NCBI RefSeq assembly: GCF_018613875.1 | Contig: NZ_JAGGPJ010000016.1 | Span: 1 to 64,000 of the forward strand | Direction of reading: 5' to 3' | DNA: 64,000 bases | From: Arthrobacter sp. ISL-28 | Lineage (GTDB): Bacteria > Actinomycetota > Actinomycetes > Actinomycetales > Micrococcaceae | In this document: one piece after another, positions 1 through 10,789 of the stretch | Numbering within the stretch: position 1 is the first letter of the stretch | Layout of the letters: the number at the start of each line of letters is the position of its first letter | Translations under genes and position numbers: made by a program | Notes under the pieces: generated by a model | What the model was told of the DNA's origin: nothing | Databases searched by the model: none | The model's input: only the letters and a program-made list of their open reading frames with translations

Positions 1-1549
<1,549 letters not shown>

Positions 1550-1615
1550 TGCCCCCGTTGAATGTCGACTGCATAAGGACGGTCACTGGCCTCACCACTC
1601 ATCGGAGTTGCTTGC

Positions 1616-2215
1616 CTATGCCAGTCCCGACCAACCTTCCCGGCTGGATACGAGAAACCGAAGCGCCTGCTGCTGCTGTTTCTGACAACGTGCATGCACT
1701 TCCCCATCGGAACATGCTCGACTGAACACGTTGTAAAAAGCTTGGGACTTCCTGAAGCGGCCCAGTGTTAGGGGTTTGAGCGGTTGCAGTCTGTCTTTGT
1801 GGCCGTCTTTGGATGAGCGTCCTGTGAAATGGCCATCGGCTGATAGAAGTACGCCCATGTGGTGGTCTGCGTGGTCACGCCACCAGACGCTCATTCCGGT
1901 GGAGGGGTCCAGGCGCAGGAACTCCCAGGCACGCCACAGAGCTTCCAGGCGGCTGATGGCTTCGGCGTGCCTCCACCAGGTCGGGCACCAGGTGGTGGAG
2001 GTGCCGTTCATGTTTCGGCTGGATGTTGGGGCAAGCTGGTCTTGAACAAAGCTGGCGAGATCCGGGTAGAACAGCTCCGGCTCTGGTATCTGCGGCTCCT
2101 CGCGGGATGAAGCAGCGCGTTGGCTCTCGAGCCATTCGTCCAGGGTGAGCTGGGACCATTTGGCGGTTTCCCCGGCATGGACCACGGGAGCCGGTGCTTC
2201 CCCGCAGGTGGCCAT
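1616..2215 (-). CDS. DUF4913 family protein, probably decaying
   Basis: The middle of this frame (WCPTWWRHAEAISRLEALW, then LDPSTGMSVWWRDHADHHM) matches the pattern I know for DUF4913, an actinobacterial family often met near plasmid or conjugative-element genes. The frame stays open upstream to 2395. It would encode a further segment (FYLTVAEASALATETLGTQL, then AFRRMATCGEAPAPV) that looks like an excisionase-type winged HTH, but no ATG, GTG or TTG lies in 2216-2395, only a CTG at 2383. The listed ATG at 2215 sits inside that HTH. The C-terminus after the SSKDGHKDRLQPL segment is Gln-rich and unlike the family. I infer a gene that has lost its start and its proper end. No role can be assigned. 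Confidence 0.55.
   Translation of the reverse strand: MATCGEAPAPVVHAGETAKWSQLTLDEWLESQRAASSREEPQIPEPELFYPDLASFVQDQLAPTSSRNMNGTSTTWCPTWWRHAEAISRLEALWRAWEFLRLDPSTGMSVWWRDHADHHMGVLLSADGHFTGRSSKDGHKDRLQPLKPLTLGRFRKSQAFYNVFSRACSDGEVHARCQKQQQQALRFLVSSREGWSGLA
1775..1820. repeat. Copy A of a ~45-bp imperfect direct repeat (DUF4913 tail)
   Basis: This stretch encodes, on the minus strand, the KDGHKDRLQPLK part of the DUF4913 gene. A closely similar copy in the same orientation lies at 11988-12031; both share ttgtggccgtcttt and tttgag. The two copies bracket about 10.2 kb. Confidence 0.7.
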
Positions 2216-2676
2216 CCGGCGGAAGGCCGCAACTGTGAGTTGTGTGCCGAGGGTTTCCGTTGCCAGCGCGGACGCCTCTGCGACCGTCAGATAGAAATCA
2301 CGGCCGTCAAAGTCATCTCCGCTGGCGGGGGCTTCGGTATCGGTGTTCTGTTCGGGCCTGGCTGCAGCTAGGAGTCCTGTCAGCCATGCGTCATGTCACT
2401 CTGCGCCCACTTGATGGTTTTGCCGTCCCTGGCGGCAGGGCCCACACAGCGACTGGGGAAGAAGACCTCCGCCGGCACCTTCCGGCAGATGGTCATGGAG
2501 GGCGAAGCTCCCGTCGAACTCCGCGATGGCTCGGCCACTTTCTTCTGGGCTTCTGGCCACTCGTCAATGAGCGCGGCGGCATCAGGACTCCTACGCCTGT
2601 ATTTCGACGATAGACACTGCCGATAGAAAGATCCATACTGGCTCCTGATACAGCTGAAGGAGCTTGGAGCGGCGGA
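2216..2676. other. Gene-poor interval with probable decayed minus-strand coding remnants
   Basis: No intact gene is visible. On the minus strand one frame reads RRSPDAAALIDEWPEAQKKV at about 2530-2610 and another continues EFDGSFALHDHLPEGA at about 2470-2520. This is what a frameshifted gene would give, ending just before the DUF4913 frame. I do not recognise the ancestral family. The right end holds the ribosome binding site (gaaggag) of the regulator that begins at 2677. Confidence 0.4.
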
Positions 2677-3402
2677 ATGAGCAGGGTGCACCGGGGTCCG
2701 CGAGCCCTCACCTGGGTCCTCGGTGCCCTTGGTGAACCGACCAGGCGGCGGGCCTATGAAGCGGTCCGCCAAGCGCGCCGGCCGGTGTCCCGGGCGGATG
2801 TGGCACAGGAGCTTGGCATAGGTGTCCGGCTCGCAGCTTTTCATCTGGACAAGCTTGTCGACGAAGGCCTGCTCAGCGCCCATTACGCCAGGCCGGAGGG
2901 GCGCAAAGGCGGACCGGGGTCCGGAAGGCCCCCCAAGTGGTACTCCGCCAGTTCGCATGGCTTTGATATCAGCGTGCCGCCGCGCCGTCATGACATTGCC
3001 GCGATGATTCTGCTGCGTTCCGTCACCACGTCAGCCGGGTCATCCGGGGTGAGCCCGGAGCGGGTCCTGCAGGAGGCGCGGCGGTGCGGGCGCAGCCTGG
3101 CGGAACACTCGCGGGACCATGACCTGGCGCAGCTGCTGTCGGTACTGGGATACGAGCCAAACCAGGCGCCTGATGGGTCCATTGACCTGGTCAACTGCCC
3201 CTTCCATGAGTTGGCTGACGAAGATCGGCACACGACATGCTCCATGAACCTGGCCCTCCTGCAAGGAGTTACCGAAGTCCTGCCCGGCTCGCACCGGGCG
3301 GCGCCGGAACAGCGGTCAGGCTTTTGCTGTGTCAGGCTGTTCCCTGAAAACCAGAGCCACCCCTCGGCCAGCCCCGACGGTCAGTACGGACCTAGCGTCT
3401 AA
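2677..3402 (+). CDS. Winged-HTH regulator with C-terminal Cys motif (SufR/COG2345-like)
   Basis: A 241-residue protein. Residues about 12-70 form an ArsR/MarR-like winged helix (PTRRRAYEAV, VSRADVAQELGI, AAFHLDKLVDEGLL). A Gly/Arg-rich wing (GPGSGRPPKWY) follows, typical of the COG2345 group that includes SufR. The C-terminal half has NCPFHELA at about 173 and CSMNLALLQG at about 189, where cysteines of this group can bind an Fe-S cluster or metal. A purine-rich ribosome binding site precedes the ATG. It lies upstream of and co-oriented with the redox genes from 3479 on and is a candidate controller of them. Ligand and targets are inference. The last 40 residues are polar and not family-typical. 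Confidence 0.8.
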   Translation: MSRVHRGPRALTWVLGALGEPTRRRAYEAVRQARRPVSRADVAQELGIGVRLAAFHLDKLVDEGLLSAHYARPEGRKGGPGSGRPPKWYSASSHGFDISVPPRRHDIAAMILLRSVTTSAGSSGVSPERVLQEARRCGRSLAEHSRDHDLAQLLSVLGYEPNQAPDGSIDLVNCPFHELADEDRHTTCSMNLALLQGVTEVLPGSHRAAPEQRSGFCCVRLFPENQSHPSASPDGQYGPSV

Positions 3403-3478
3403 CGGCAACCGGGGCTAGTGTTGCAGTTGGAGGCAAGCGTGTCTTCGCCTCCCCCGGCTAACCTTATGGGAGGCAGAC

Positions 3479-3988
3479 ATGGAGAGCAGAGCAAAAGCCG
3501 CAGGGCACGCCATCCACCAACAACTGGTTGTTTTCCCGCTGGGGCTGCTCACCGCGGCGGTCGTGTTCGATGTGATCGGGCTGCTGGCCGGCAACGGACA
3601 TTTCACCTCGGCCGCATACCTGATGATCGCCGCCGGCGTCATCATGGGCCTGGTGGCCGCAGTTTTCGGGTTCATCGACTACCTTGCCGTGCCCAACGGC
3701 ACCCGTGCCAAACGCGTCGGGCGCGTCCACGGGATCGGCAATGTCGTCATGATCGTGCTATTCGCCGTCAGCTGGCTCCTCCGCGGAGGTATCCAGGACT
3801 ACACACCCACCACCTTGGCTTTCGTGCTGGAACTGCTGGCCGTCATCATCGCCAGCGGCACCGGCTGGCTGGGCGGGGAGCTCGTGAGCCGGCTGGGAGT
3901 AGGCGTCGACGACGGCGCCAGCCTCGACGCACCCGCCAAATTCACCACCGGCATCTTCCTCAAACGCGGATCACGCCGGGCCGGCTAG
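3479..3988 (+). CDS. DUF2231 integral membrane protein
   Basis: A 169-residue membrane protein with four predicted hydrophobic helices: VVFPLGLLTAAVVFDVIGLL, the AAYLMIAAGVIMGLVAAVFG region, IGNVVMIVLFAVSWLL and LAFVLELLAVIIASGTGWLG. The pattern FDxxGL...G.VAAVFGFIDY..(V/I)P.GTRAKR matches DUF2231 (COG4244), a family of unknown function often next to redox or cytochrome-like genes. GGGAGG at 3468-3473 supports the start. It is followed after 64 bp by the FAD/Rieske oxidoreductase, so the two are probably co-transcribed. It might supply a membrane anchor or electron partner, but that is inference. Confidence 0.85.
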   Translation: MESRAKAAGHAIHQQLVVFPLGLLTAAVVFDVIGLLAGNGHFTSAAYLMIAAGVIMGLVAAVFGFIDYLAVPNGTRAKRVGRVHGIGNVVMIVLFAVSWLLRGGIQDYTPTTLAFVLELLAVIIASGTGWLGGELVSRLGVGVDDGASLDAPAKFTTGIFLKRGSRRAG

Positions 3989-4052
3989 GGGAAACCGATC
4001 CTTCAGCCGACCGGCCCCAAAACGCCACGAAACGGACAGGAAAGGAAGACTA

Positions 4053-5543
4053 GTGACCTCAGTCTGGCTGGATCGACGCCGGACCCTCACCGTCGATCCA
4101 TTTACCCCCGACGAGGATTTTGACACTGTCGTCGCCGGAGCCGGCATCACCGGGCTGGCGACGGCTGTTCTACTGGCCAGATCGGGACAGCGCGTAGCTG
4201 TGATTGAGGCCAGGACCGCGGGGGCCGGAACCACAGGCAACACCACAGCGAAACTGACGCTGCTCCAAGGAACGGTCCTGTCGTCCTTGCGCAGACAGTA
4301 CTCCCAGAAGACCGTCAACGCGTACGTGCAGGCCAACCGGGAAGGACAGGCCTGGCTTCTGGGGTTCATGACCGATAACGCCGTGCCCTTCCAAAAACGC
4401 GACGCCTACACCTTCGCCATGACAGACGGTGGAGCGGACCAGGTGAAGTCCGAACTGTCAGTGGCGAAAGCAGCCGGTCTGGACGTCACCGAGACAGCCG
4501 GAACGGAACTGCCGTTCAGCACCCGCACTGCGATCCGTTTAGGCGATCAGGCCCAGTTCAACCCGATGGACGTCCTGGAGGCACTCCTTTCGGACTTCCG
4601 GGCCCACGGCGGGGTGTTCGTCGACGGCGTGCGAGTCAAGAACGTCAGCACGGAGAACCGAGCCACCGTGTTCACCAGCTCCGGGCATGTCCGGGCAGAC
4701 CGGGTGGTGCTGGCCACCGGCATCCCGATCCTGGACCGCGGCCTGTATTTCGCCAAGCTGAAGGCATCCCAGTCCTACGCCGCGGCGCTGCGCGTTCCCG
4801 AGCCGACCCAACTCTTCAAGGGAATGTATCTCTCCGCCGAGTCCCCGGGCCGGTCCCTTCGCACCTACCCCGCCGCCAATGAGGAATTGTTAGTGGTCGG
4901 GGGCAACGGACACCAAGTGGGCAAGGAACCTTCCCCCAAGCGCCGGCTGGACGAACTGCTGGACTGGGCAGTTCATCACTTCCCAGGGTCCGAGGTCACC
5001 CACACCTGGTCGGGTGAAGACTACCGGGCCGTCAACCTGATGCCCTTCTTTGGAAAGATGCCCCGTGGCGCGGGCAGGATCTTCTTCGCCACCGGCTACA
5101 ACAAGTGGGGCATGACCAACAGCATCGCAGCCTCCCTCGCTATCAGCTCCGACATCCTGAACGGACAGCTTCCCTGGGCGGACACCATCCACAAACGGGT
5201 CACCTCACCGGCAGGGGCCGCTGCAGCGGTGGCACTGAACGCCGACGTCGCCAAAACACTTTCCGAGAGCTGGGCGAAGGCGGAACTGGCCAAGCCCGAC
5301 CCCGGAACGGTGCCGGCGGAAGGCGAAGGCACTGTCGTCCGCAAGGGCCGCAAACCCATTGCCGTTTCCACCGTCGACGGCGTGACCTGCCGGGTCTCGG
5401 CCGTATGCACCCATTTGGGGGGACTCCTGAGCTGGAACGACGCCGAAAAGTCCTGGGACTGCCCCCTGCACGGTTCACGCTACTCCCCCGCCGGGGAAGT
5501 CCTCCAGGGCCCGACAACCAAAGACCTCCCCTTGATGGACTAG
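4053..5543 (+). CDS. FAD-dependent oxidoreductase with C-terminal Rieske [2Fe-2S] domain
   Basis: A 496-residue DAO-type flavoprotein. The dinucleotide fold motif VVAGAGITGLATAVLLARSG starts near residue 26 and is followed by IEARTAGAGTTGNTTAK. The RVVLATG motif is near 220 and the late FAD motif (RIFFATGYNKWGMTNSIAA) near 345-365. After a linker, the C-terminus carries Rieske ligands C452xH454 (CTHLGG) and C470xxH473 (CPLHGS). The GTG start follows aggaaaggaag. FAD-plus-Rieske fusions of this kind are known in bacteria, usually without an assigned substrate. Residues after the second Rieske motif are few, so the domain is close to its minimal length. The next gene starts 48 bp downstream, suggesting one operon. 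Confidence 0.9.
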   Translation: MTSVWLDRRRTLTVDPFTPDEDFDTVVAGAGITGLATAVLLARSGQRVAVIEARTAGAGTTGNTTAKLTLLQGTVLSSLRRQYSQKTVNAYVQANREGQAWLLGFMTDNAVPFQKRDAYTFAMTDGGADQVKSELSVAKAAGLDVTETAGTELPFSTRTAIRLGDQAQFNPMDVLEALLSDFRAHGGVFVDGVRVKNVSTENRATVFTSSGHVRADRVVLATGIPILDRGLYFAKLKASQSYAAALRVPEPTQLFKGMYLSAESPGRSLRTYPAANEELLVVGGNGHQVGKEPSPKRRLDELLDWAVHHFPGSEVTHTWSGEDYRAVNLMPFFGKMPRGAGRIFFATGYNKWGMTNSIAASLAISSDILNGQLPWADTIHKRVTSPAGAAAAVALNADVAKTLSESWAKAELAKPDPGTVPAEGEGTVVRKGRKPIAVSTVDGVTCRVSAVCTHLGGLLSWNDAEKSWDCPLHGSRYSPAGEVLQGPTTKDLPLMD

Positions 5544-5590
5544 GGGCCACCCACCTGAGACAGTCCAGGGATGTCCGAAAGGAATTGACA

Positions 5591-7381
5591 GTGGCATCAT
5601 CAACAGTTGGGGACTATCTGCTCGGCCGTCTTCGTCAATGGGGAGTGGACAAAGTCTTCGCGTACCCGGGCGATGGGATCAATGCAATAGTGGCAGCCTT
5701 TGGCAAGGCCGAAAACCAGCCGAAATTCATTCAGGCCCGGCACGAGGAAATGTCTGCCCTGGAAGCGGTTGGCTACGCGAAGTTCACCGGGAAAGTCGGC
5801 GTCTGCATCGCCACCTCCGGGCCGGGGGCCATCCACCTGCTCAACGGCCTGTACGACGCCAAGCTCGACCATGTCCCCGTCGTGGCGATCGTGGGCCAGA
5901 CGGCACGGAGCGCAATGGGCGGCTCGTACCAGCAGGAAGTGGACCTGCTCACCCTCTTCAAGGACGTCGCCTCCGACTACGTCCAGATGGTCACCGTCCC
6001 GGAACAATTGCCCAACGTGGTCGATCGGGCCATCCGTGTCGCCCTCTCCAGACAGGCTCCAACTGCGATTATCATCCCGGCCGACGTTCAGGAACTTGAG
6101 TACACACCGCCCGAGCACGCGCTGAAGATGGTTCCCTCCAGCCTGGACATCCGGCCTCCGGAGGTCCTCCCGGACGAAGAAGCAATCCAGGGGGCCGCTG
6201 AACTGCTCAATGAAGGAAGGAAAGTCGCCATCCTGATCGGGCATGGTGCCCGCGGCGCAGCAGCGGAAGTGGAGCAGGTGGCGGACCTGTTGGGGGCAGG
6301 CGTGGCCAAGGCACTGCTCGGCAAGGACTCTCTGCCCGACGACCTGCCCTACGTCACCGGCTCCATCGGCCTGCTGGGCACCCGGCCCAGTTACGAGATG
6401 ATGCGCGACTGCGACACCCTCCTGACCATCGGCTCAAGCTTCCCCTACCTGCAGTTCATGCCGGAGCAAGGGCAGGCCCGCGGCGTCCAAATCGATATCG
6501 ACCCCACGATGATCGGCCTGCGCTACCCGTACGAATTCAACATCGTCGGCGATGCGGCAGCGACACTGAAAGCCCTGATCCCGCTCCTGCACCGGAAGGA
6601 AGACCGTTCCTGGCGCGAGGACCTGGAAAAGAAAATCCATCACTGGTGGGACACCATGCGCTCGGAAGCCCTGGTCGAGGCCGCCCCGGTGAATCCGATG
6701 CGGCTCTTCTCCGAACTCTCCGACCGGCTGCCAGATAACGCAATCATCACCGCGGACTCCGGATCCTCCGCCAACTGGTACGCCCGCCAGCTGGCGTTCC
6801 GCAGCAACACCAGAGGCTCGCTATCCGGAACCCTGGCCACGATGGGATGCGCTGTACCGTACGCGATCGGCGCGAAATTCGGCCATCCGGACCGCCCCGT
6901 CATCGCCTTCGCCGGCGACGGGGCGATGCAAATGAACGGCCTGACCGAGCTGATCACCGTCCAGCGGTACTGGCAGGAATGGGCCGATCCCCGGCTCATA
7001 GTCGCCGTGCTGCACAACAACGACCTGAACCATGTCACCTGGGAACTGCGGGCGATGGGCGCCGCCCCCGCCTTCCGGGAATCCCAGTCACTTCCCGACG
7101 TCGACTACGCAGCCTTCGCCTCAAGCCTCGGTCTGGAATGCATTACCGTAACCACGCCCGATGGAGTCGGGCCGGCGTGGGACAAAGCGCTCACCGCGGA
7201 TCGGCCCACAGTTCTGGACGTGCACACTAATCCCGACATCCCACCCATCCCTCCACACACCACGCTTGAGCAGGCACTCAACACCGCCAAAGCCCTGGCC
7301 AAGGGCGACGACAGCACCTGGGGCATCATCAAAGAGAGCGTCAAGACCAAGGCCCAGGAACTCCTGCCGAAAAAGGAATAG
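5591..7381 (+). CDS. ThDP-dependent enzyme, pyruvate oxidase/dehydrogenase-like
   Basis: A 596-residue protein of the acetolactate synthase/pyruvate oxidase superfamily with the usual three domains. The N-terminal pyrimidine-binding domain has the expected catalytic Glu in QARHEEMSALEAVGYA (about residue 58). A central FAD/nucleotide-type domain spans about 190-330. The C-terminal ThDP domain carries GDGAMQMN with a downstream NND (LHNNDLN), the metal/ThDP signature. GTG at 5591 is chosen because gaaagga lies 6-8 bases before it; an in-frame TTG at 5585 is the alternative. PoxB-type enzymes decarboxylate pyruvate to acetate and pass electrons to quinone or oxygen, but annotation to PoxB is family-level only. 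The SDR gene starts 1 bp after its stop. Confidence 0.85.
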   Translation: MASSTVGDYLLGRLRQWGVDKVFAYPGDGINAIVAAFGKAENQPKFIQARHEEMSALEAVGYAKFTGKVGVCIATSGPGAIHLLNGLYDAKLDHVPVVAIVGQTARSAMGGSYQQEVDLLTLFKDVASDYVQMVTVPEQLPNVVDRAIRVALSRQAPTAIIIPADVQELEYTPPEHALKMVPSSLDIRPPEVLPDEEAIQGAAELLNEGRKVAILIGHGARGAAAEVEQVADLLGAGVAKALLGKDSLPDDLPYVTGSIGLLGTRPSYEMMRDCDTLLTIGSSFPYLQFMPEQGQARGVQIDIDPTMIGLRYPYEFNIVGDAAATLKALIPLLHRKEDRSWREDLEKKIHHWWDTMRSEALVEAAPVNPMRLFSELSDRLPDNAIITADSGSSANWYARQLAFRSNTRGSLSGTLATMGCAVPYAIGAKFGHPDRPVIAFAGDGAMQMNGLTELITVQRYWQEWADPRLIVAVLHNNDLNHVTWELRAMGAAPAFRESQSLPDVDYAAFASSLGLECITVTTPDGVGPAWDKALTADRPTVLDVHTNPDIPPIPPHTTLEQALNTAKALAKGDDSTWGIIKESVKTKAQELLPKKE

Positions 7382-7382
7382 C

Positions 7383-8504
7383 ATGACAACCCCAGGCATC
7401 AGCGATTCGTCCAGGCGCGAGGCATTAGGTGGCTCGTCCAGGGTGAGGCCCGCCGACGTTCCAGGTCTCTACCCTTTCATCGGGTTACCTAGTTCGGTCG
7501 TGAATGATTCTGCCCAGGTGATAGTTATCACCGGTGCGTCGTCCGGTATTGGCCGTGAAACCGCCTTGGAGTTCGGGCGCCGGGGCGGGCATGTCGTGGC
7601 AGCCGCCCGCAATCGCGAGGCTTTGGAGACACTTGCCGCCGAGATACACCGGATTGGCGGTGAGGCGCTGCCCGTCGTCACCGATGTCAGCGACTTTGCC
7701 CAAATGGCCGCGCTGGCGAGGCAGGCCGTGGAGCGTTTCGGTCGCATTGATATATGGGTGAACAATGCCGCCGTGTCCACGTACGGCACTGTGGAGCAAA
7801 TGGAGGCCGAAGAAATCCACCGTGTTGTTGAGGTCAATTTGATGGGGCAAATTTACGGTGTCAAGGCCGCTCTGCCCTACCTTCGGGAGTCCGGCGGCAC
7901 GATCATCAATGTTTCCTCCGCGCTGGCCGAACGTGCGATCCCCTTGCAGGCTGCCTACTGCGCTGCCAAGCATGGCATAGTCGGCTTCGGGGAAGCCCTC
8001 CGGCTGGAGCTGCGGGCCGACGGATCGCGCATTCGTGTGGTGGACGTGCTTCCGTCTTCAATCAATACCCCTTTGTTCACGCATGCTCGTTCCAAGATCG
8101 GGGTGAAGCCCAAGCCGGTGGGGCGGATCTACGAGCCGTCGGTGGTTGCCGAGGCGGTCGTGATGGCGGCACAGCGTCCGGTTCGTGAGGTTTATGCCGG
8201 TTTTGCCGGCCGGATGCTCACCATCGGCCAGCGCATCAGCCCGCGCCTGACGGACTGGTACCTTAGCGGCCCCGGTGACGCCGTCGGCGGGCAGCGCACC
8301 AGCCATCCTGATGAAGGCACCGACAACCTCTTCAGCTCAAGCACAGGCCCTGGTAGTACGACGGGCGATTTCGGCGAGCGATCGAAGTCCACGAGCGTGT
8401 ACACCAGGCTGGTCGCTCCACACCCGGCCAGTGTTCGCGCCGCTGTCATGGCTGGTGTTGCCGGGGCGGCTATTGTGCTTCGTCGAGCCGGTCGTCATCG
8501 ATGA
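7383..8504 (+). CDS. SDR family oxidoreductase with C-terminal membrane tail
   Basis: A 373-residue short-chain dehydrogenase. The cofactor motif TGASSGIG is at residues 50-57, NNAAV near 110, the catalytic Ser in INVSSALAE near 157 and YCAAK near 170. The C-terminus is long for an SDR and ends in a hydrophobic stretch (AAVMAGVAGAAIVLRR) that may associate with the membrane. The start overlaps the ribosome binding region aaaaggaata inside the end of the upstream gene. A GTG at 7500 would give a shorter N-terminus closer to the core fold. The stop is coupled by ATGA overlap to the next gene. The substrate is unknown; the position between a ThDP enzyme and a glycan hydrolase suggests a stress-induced operon. 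Confidence 0.85.
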   Translation: MTTPGISDSSRREALGGSSRVRPADVPGLYPFIGLPSSVVNDSAQVIVITGASSGIGRETALEFGRRGGHVVAAARNREALETLAAEIHRIGGEALPVVTDVSDFAQMAALARQAVERFGRIDIWVNNAAVSTYGTVEQMEAEEIHRVVEVNLMGQIYGVKAALPYLRESGGTIINVSSALAERAIPLQAAYCAAKHGIVGFGEALRLELRADGSRIRVVDVLPSSINTPLFTHARSKIGVKPKPVGRIYEPSVVAEAVVMAAQRPVREVYAGFAGRMLTIGQRISPRLTDWYLSGPGDAVGGQRTSHPDEGTDNLFSSSTGPGSTTGDFGERSKSTSVYTRLVAPHPASVRAAVMAGVAGAAIVLRRAGRHR

Positions 8505-10702
8505 GGCGGGTGCGGGATCTGCGGGTTCGGCCAGACCTGCACTATGTCTCCAGCGGATGGAACGTTCTGATTACCGACGTCCATGGCCGGATCGCCGGCG
8601 TCGACCCGCAAGGCTTTTACGCCCGCAACACCCGTGTGCTCAACCGTCAACGCATCACCGTGAACGGTCAGGAGCCGAGACCCTTCAGCACAGCCAAAGT
8701 GGGCGCCCACGCGCAACTGTCCTACGCCAAACTCGTCGACGGTGAAACCCTGCCCCGCCGGGGCGCCTATTTGATGGTGGAGCGATTTGTCGGCGAGGGC
8801 CTGCGCACCCGGATACGCGTACAGAGTTACTCCGACGTTGAGCACCGCTTCCAACTGCGGATCGAAGTCGGCGCAGATTTCGCCGATACCGACGAAGCCG
8901 AGCAGGGGAAACGACAGCAGCGCGGGGAGGTGACCCGGGCCTGGGACGCCGAGGGAAAGACGTTGAAGCTTGAATATGGTCACCCGGACCTGGACCTGGC
9001 CGTTGAGACCACAGTCGAGACATCGCTCGATGTGTCATACGAGGATGGAGTCTCACACGAGGATGCTGTCCTAACCCTCGGGCTCCCGGTCGCTCCTGAC
9101 GGAACGGCCTTCTTCGACTTGGTTACGCAACCGCTTTTCGAGGGCAGGCTGTTGAGGGCGCCAGCGGCCACGTATGCCGAACCGGATGATCCGGCGGCCC
9201 GGGCCCGGACCCTGCTCCGGGACGAATTGGCCACGCTGAAGTCCAGCAACACAGATGTTGCCGCTGCTTGGCAGACGGCCGTTGGGGACCTGGCCTGCCT
9301 GCCCCTGGGCGAGCCACCCGGCCCCGCCGCTCCCATAGCAGGCCTGCCCGTTTACCAGCAGATCTTCGGCCGTGATTCCCTTACTGCGAGCTGGCAGGCC
9401 TTGCTGGCGGGACCCACGATGCTGCGCGACGCGTTGCTGCTCAATGCCGCACACATCGGCCGAAGCATTGATGACTGGCGCGACGAGGAACCGGGGAAAA
9501 TGCTGCACCAAGCGCGGCACGGACCATTGTCCAAGCTTGGCATTGATCCCTTCAGCGGCTACTACGGCGACATGTCCACCACCCCGGACTTCCTGATCTT
9601 CCTTGGCCAGTACCTTGCCTGGACCGGTGACGTGGATACCGTCCGGAAGCTTTTGCCGGTCGCGCGCCAGTGTCTTAAATGGCTGGACCGGTATGCAGAC
9701 CTCGACAGCGACGGATTCATCGAGTACCAGACGCGGTCCAAGCGCGGAGTCAAGAACCAAGGCTGGAAAGACTCCGATACCGCCATCGTCGATGATGCTG
9801 GACACTCCATCCCGACTCCATTGGCCGCCAGCGAACTGCAGGGCTATCACTACGCCGCTCTCCGGTACAGCGCCCTGGCCTTCGGCGCCGTCGGTGACCG
9901 CGCCTATGCCGTCGATCTGGTCGCCCGCGCCGCCCGGCTGCGGCACCGGTTCCACGAAAAGTACTGGATGCCTGAACATGGCTGCTACGCCTTGGCGCTC
10001 GGACCCGACAAGCAACAGGTGAAATCGGTGAACTCAAACGATGGCCAACTGCTGGCCACGGGCATCGTCCCCAGCCGCCATGCGCCCACGGTCGCGCGGC
10101 GATTGCTGGCGCCGGACATGTTCAGCGGCTGGGGTATGCGCACGCTCTCTGCAGATCACCCCGCATACGATCCGTTCAGCTACCACCGTGGCAGCGTTTG
10201 GCCCGTCGAGGCCGGCACATTGGCCCTCGGGCTGGCCCGCTACGGGTGCTGGGAGCAACTTCACGTCCTTGCCGAAGCCACCTTCGCCACGGCCGCATTG
10301 TTCGAAGGGCACCGACTGCCCGAGGTGATCTCCGGATTACCCCGGGACGAGGCGCATCCATACCCCGGCGTCTATCCAAACGCCTGCTCCCCGCAAGCCT
10401 GGTCAGCCAGTGCAATCGTCGCCCTCGTCCAGGCCTTGCTGATGTTGCGGCCGATCGTGCCCTTGCGGGCCATCCTTGTCGACCCACACCTGCCGCCCTG
10501 GCTACCCGACCTCACCCTTGAAGGCGTCCGGCTCGGGAGAGCCACCTTCGACTTGGTCATCCGCCGTGACCACCGCGGCGGCGCCACAGTGAAGGCCCGA
10601 GGCGACCGCATCCAGATCATCCAACAGCCAACCCTGCAGGCCCGGCGGGCCGCGCATCACAAGCTCCGCCAACCCTCAGGAAGAAAAGCAGCGCCGGCAT
10701 AG
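8501..10702 (+). CDS. Amylo-alpha-1,6-glucosidase/glycogen debranching-type protein
   Basis: A 733-residue protein. The N-terminal 200 residues look like the glycogen debranching N-terminal (GDE_N_bis) beta-domain (SSGWNVLITDVHGRIAGVDP, GFYARNTRVL). The rest is an (alpha/alpha)6 barrel of the GH15/GH63/GH133 sort, with FGRDSLTASWQALL, GWKDSDTAI and FSYHRGSVWPVEAGTLALGL. ATG overlaps the stop of the SDR gene (ATGA), so translation is coupled. Family members act on alpha-1,6 branches of glycogen or on related alpha-glucans, but many in this subgroup are uncharacterised. It is the last gene of the plus-strand run; a broken FMN reductase follows. Confidence 0.85.
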   Translation: MRRVRDLRVRPDLHYVSSGWNVLITDVHGRIAGVDPQGFYARNTRVLNRQRITVNGQEPRPFSTAKVGAHAQLSYAKLVDGETLPRRGAYLMVERFVGEGLRTRIRVQSYSDVEHRFQLRIEVGADFADTDEAEQGKRQQRGEVTRAWDAEGKTLKLEYGHPDLDLAVETTVETSLDVSYEDGVSHEDAVLTLGLPVAPDGTAFFDLVTQPLFEGRLLRAPAATYAEPDDPAARARTLLRDELATLKSSNTDVAAAWQTAVGDLACLPLGEPPGPAAPIAGLPVYQQIFGRDSLTASWQALLAGPTMLRDALLLNAAHIGRSIDDWRDEEPGKMLHQARHGPLSKLGIDPFSGYYGDMSTTPDFLIFLGQYLAWTGDVDTVRKLLPVARQCLKWLDRYADLDSDGFIEYQTRSKRGVKNQGWKDSDTAIVDDAGHSIPTPLAASELQGYHYAALRYSALAFGAVGDRAYAVDLVARAARLRHRFHEKYWMPEHGCYALALGPDKQQVKSVNSNDGQLLATGIVPSRHAPTVARRLLAPDMFSGWGMRTLSADHPAYDPFSYHRGSVWPVEAGTLALGLARYGCWEQLHVLAEATFATAALFEGHRLPEVISGLPRDEAHPYPGVYPNACSPQAWSASAIVALVQALLMLRPIVPLRAILVDPHLPPWLPDLTLEGVRLGRATFDLVIRRDHRGGATVKARGDRIQIIQQPTLQARRAAHHKLRQPSGRKAAPA

Positions 10703-10789
10703 ACGCTGTGAGCCAGAACGGGCGAACAGGAACAACAAGCGCCTCGCCACCTGCCCCAGTACCGTTGACGGGAAGCCGATGGCATTGGT

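Noticed and set aside
3418-4053. Plus-strand 211-codon frame
   Set aside because: Very Arg-rich shadow of the DUF2231 gene in another frame.
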